A stretch of DNA of 41,833 bases from an uncultured Nitrospira sp. (GTDB lineage: Bacteria > Nitrospirota > Nitrospiria > Nitrospirales > Nitrospiraceae). Within the stretch, counting starts at the first letter, position 1; each line of letters starts with the position of its first letter. The notes under the pieces were generated by a model. The model ran no database searches and was not told the origin of the DNA. It was given only the letters and a program-made list of their open reading frames with translations. Shown here one piece after another: positions 39,989-41,833 of this stretch. Where the stretch lies: contig CABVRO010000014.1 in NCBI GenBank assembly GCA_902500715.1, positions 1-41,833 of the forward strand. Direction: 5' to 3'. The translations under genes were made by a program, and so were the position numbers.

Positions 39989-40969
39989 ATGGTGCAGCGG
40001 ACAGGCGTGAGCTTGATGGGATTTGTGAGTGCGGTGTCTGGGGTGGCGCTGTTGTCGATGGTGGGATGTGCCGGCGGGCCGTCTCAAACCGCTTTGAATA
40101 CAAGTGCCGGGGTGGAGCCCGTTGCACGGGCGGAACCTCGAGTCGACGGCGCGAAAACAGTTCAGGTCGCTGCCGCTCCAGCCGTCTCGTCCAATGTAAT
40201 TTTGGTGGCGAATAAGAACGCTCCGCCTGCGGCTACGGAACCGACTGTCGAACCGGCCGAAGACCCGTTTTACGACCCCTTTGCCAAAGGCGACGAGCCT
40301 GCGGGGGGGGAAGAATATGACCCCTGGGAGCCGCTCAATACGAAAGTGTTCGAATTCAACAGGCAAGTGGATCGCTGGGTCCTCAAGCCGGCTGCGCAGG
40401 GGTATAACGCGGTAGTGCCAAACCCGGTACAGATCGGGATCAGTAATCTGTTTTATAACATCCGCTTTCCGTCCCGGCTGATCAACAATCTCGCCCAGGG
40501 TAAATTATCCGGTGCCGGCACCGAGGTCGGCCGGTTCCTCCTGAACAGCACATTCGGATTAGGCGGGCTGGTCGATGTCGCGAAGTATATGGACATCACG
40601 ACGCCTGAAGAAGATACCGGGCAGACATTGGGTTATTACGGCATGAAGCCCGGGCCTTACGTGGTGCTGCCCTTTCTGCCTCCATTTACCCTTCGGGATC
40701 TCGTCGGGTATGTTGGAGATATCGCCCTGAATCCGATCAACTGGATGGTGTTCCCCATTATCGAGGTCAACGGCATTCCTTCCTTGGTCGCCCATCACAA
40801 TCGGACAACCTCGTCCATCGCGCAGATCGGCGGTCGCGTCGAAGAAATTCTGAACGATCGCTCGTTGAATCTGGAGAAATTTCAGGGGGTAGAGGAAGCG
40901 ACCCTTGATCTGTATACGGCGGTGAAGAACGCGTACATTCAGAAACGGCGAAACGCGATCAGGGAATAA
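39989..40969 (+). CDS. mlaA: Outer-membrane lipid-asymmetry lipoprotein MlaA (VacJ)
   Basis: MlaA is the outer-membrane lipoprotein that removes misplaced phospholipids from the outer leaflet and hands them to MlaC. The 326-residue protein has a lipobox at VGCAGG with Cys27. A long Ala/Pro/Glu-rich linker follows. The MlaA domain then opens with YDPWEPLNTKVFEFNRQVDR, the family signature, and continues with NPVQIGISNLFYNIRFPSRL, EVGRFLLNSTFGLGGLVDVA and LGYYGMKPGPYVVLPFLPPF, then IALNPINWMVFP. The linker is longer than in E. coli. AAGGAGG lies only 1-2 nt before the ATG at 39989 and 4 nt before a GTG at 39992, so either may be used; a GTG at 39977 is too early. Other Mla genes are not in this window. 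Confidence 0.94.
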   Translation: MVQRTGVSLMGFVSAVSGVALLSMVGCAGGPSQTALNTSAGVEPVARAEPRVDGAKTVQVAAAPAVSSNVILVANKNAPPAATEPTVEPAEDPFYDPFAKGDEPAGGEEYDPWEPLNTKVFEFNRQVDRWVLKPAAQGYNAVVPNPVQIGISNLFYNIRFPSRLINNLAQGKLSGAGTEVGRFLLNSTFGLGGLVDVAKYMDITTPEEDTGQTLGYYGMKPGPYVVLPFLPPFTLRDLVGYVGDIALNPINWMVFPIIEVNGIPSLVAHHNRTTSSIAQIGGRVEEILNDRSLNLEKFQGVEEATLDLYTAVKNAYIQKRRNAIRE

Positions 40970-40973
40970 CGGG

Positions 40974-41833
40974 TTATGGTATCACCCTGAGCTCGCGGCC
41001 GACCTTCGCGAAGGCCGCCACAGCCCGTTCAAGTTGTGGGCGCGTGTGGGCCGCCGACAATTGTAGGCGAATGCGGGCCTGCCCTTTCGGTACCACCGGA
41101 TAGCTGAATCCCACTACATAGATCCCTTCAAGTAGCAGGCGGTCGGCCATATGGGTTGCGACCGTTGCTTCCCCCAGCATGACTGGAATGATGGGATGGG
41201 TGCCGGGCACGAGGGTGAAACCGAGAGCGGTCAATTGCCCCCGGAGCCAGCGGGCCTGTTCCATCAAGGCATGGCGCTGGTCGTCGCCTCGTTCCACCAA
41301 CTCAATGGCCTTCAGTGCCGCTGCGGCGATGACCGGCGGCAGACTATTCGAAAAGAGATAGGGCCGGGAACGTTGCCGTAACAGCTCGATCACTTCTTTC
41401 CTGCCGGTGGTAAATCCACCGGTTGCGCCGCCCAGCGCCTTGCCAAGGGTGCTCGTGACGAGGTCGATCCGCCCGGCGACTCCGAAATGGTCCGGGGTGC
41501 CGCGTCCGCTTTTCCCCAACACGCCGGTGGCATGACTGTCGTCCACGATCACGGCGGCATCGTGTCGATCGGCCAGCTCCACAATGCGGTCCAGCTTTGC
41601 CAGGTCGCCGTCCATTGAAAATACCCCGTCGGTCACGATCATGCGCACGCGGCTCGATGCCGATTCCACCAGTCGTGTTTCCAGCTCGCCCATGTCGGCA
41701 TGGGCATAGCGCAGACGGGCGGCTTTGCAGAGCCGAATACCGTCGATCAGGCTCGCATGGTTCAAGGCATCGCTGATGATGGTATCCCGCTCGTCGAGCA
41801 GGGTTTCGAACAGTCCGCCGTTGGCGTCGAAGC
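40974..41833 (-). CDS. kbl: 2-amino-3-ketobutyrate CoA ligase (glycine C-acetyltransferase), 5' end outside window
   Basis: PLP enzyme of the alpha-oxoamine synthase family that makes glycine and acetyl-CoA from 2-amino-3-ketobutyrate in threonine breakdown. The visible C-terminal 286 residues include [54 protein letters not shown], the PLP lysine in [15 protein letters not shown], and [20 protein letters not shown]. The Kbl ending [19 protein letters not shown] is also present. The reading frame continues past 41765 to the window edge, so this is a 5'-truncated view of a normal gene. The related BioF and ALAS enzymes differ in the SHATGV/GRGTPDH wording, which favours kbl. It is convergent with mlaA, with only 4 bp between stops. 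Confidence 0.9.
   Translation of the reverse strand, partial: FDANGGLFETLLDERDTIISDALNHASLIDGIRLCKAARLRYAHADMGELETRLVESASSRVRMIVTDGVFSMDGDLAKLDRIVELADRHDAAVIVDDSHATGVLGKSGRGTPDHFGVAGRIDLVTSTLGKALGGATGGFTTGRKEVIELLRQRSRPYLFSNSLPPVIAAAALKAIELVERGDDQRHALMEQARWLRGQLTALGFTLVPGTHPIIPVMLGEATVATHMADRLLLEGIYVVGFSYPVVPKGQARIRLQLSAAHTRPQLERAVAAFAKVGRELRVIP

Noticed and set aside
1..41833. Defence system, prophage, toxin-antitoxin pair or CRISPR array
   Set aside because: No nuclease/helicase cluster, phage structural gene, short toxin pair or regularly spaced direct repeats were seen on either strand.

Overview
The window is about 60% GC and reads as a chromosome segment of a Gram-negative (diderm) bacterium. 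It carries LptE, MlaA, outer-membrane beta-barrels and lipoboxed lipoproteins. The gene families, the style of the intergenic inverted-repeat elements and the many c-di-GMP and sensory proteins fit Nitrospira (Nitrospirota) best. That assignment is an inference from pattern recognition; no search was run. There are no phage genes, transposases, CRISPR arrays or rRNA genes. One tRNA, tRNA-His(GTG), is present.

Layout. 1-3716 (minus strand): a truncated secreted protein; a sigma / zinc-finger anti-sigma / cytochrome c operon with a TTGACA-17-TAGACT promoter; a secreted protein made of two tandem domains; and a small PAS-like protein. 3944-10879: der, a divergent yrfG-like nucleotidase, a 1.3k-residue hybrid histidine kinase and a methyltransferase. 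11106-16704: a housekeeping block of leuS-lptE-holA, convergent rpsT, pyrF and tRNA-His. 16741-18213: three consecutive stand-alone PilZ proteins. 18512-21847: a probable compatible-solute locus with a glucosyl-phosphoglycerate-synthase-like transferase, an MscS-related membrane protein, a small membrane protein and an MpgP-type phosphatase. 22253-26989: a 1578-residue membrane protein with TPRs, a long acidic/proline-rich linker that repeats the motif PMPW[DE]Q[IV]E, and a C-terminal domain I cannot name.

27365-29145: a four-gene operon with overlapping genes (ECF sigma, DUF3619-like membrane protein, small secreted protein, DUF3106-like 18-residue repeat protein). 29198-31337 (minus): three genes joined by ATGA overlaps (regulatory-module protein, HDOD protein, pseudo-receiver plus diguanylate cyclase). 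31597-34051: AIM24, an M48 metalloprotease and a YfcE-type phosphoesterase. 34173-39002: an envelope block with DUF3015 and DUF4105/Lnb proteins, a decayed lipoprotein pseudogene, two paralogous beta-barrels and between them a TRL-like lipoprotein with a near-consensus promoter and a strong terminator. 39009-41833: an alpha/beta hydrolase, mlaA and the 3' part of kbl.

The window mixes core housekeeping genes with envelope, stress and second-messenger genes. The parts least explained by known families are the 1578-residue protein, the sigma/DUF3619/DUF3106 operon, the tandem-domain secreted protein at 2101-3111, the structured 21.9-22.1 kb intergenic segment and two inverted-repeat elements that each begin directly after a stop codon. 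No single stretch is clearly a new defence or mobile system.
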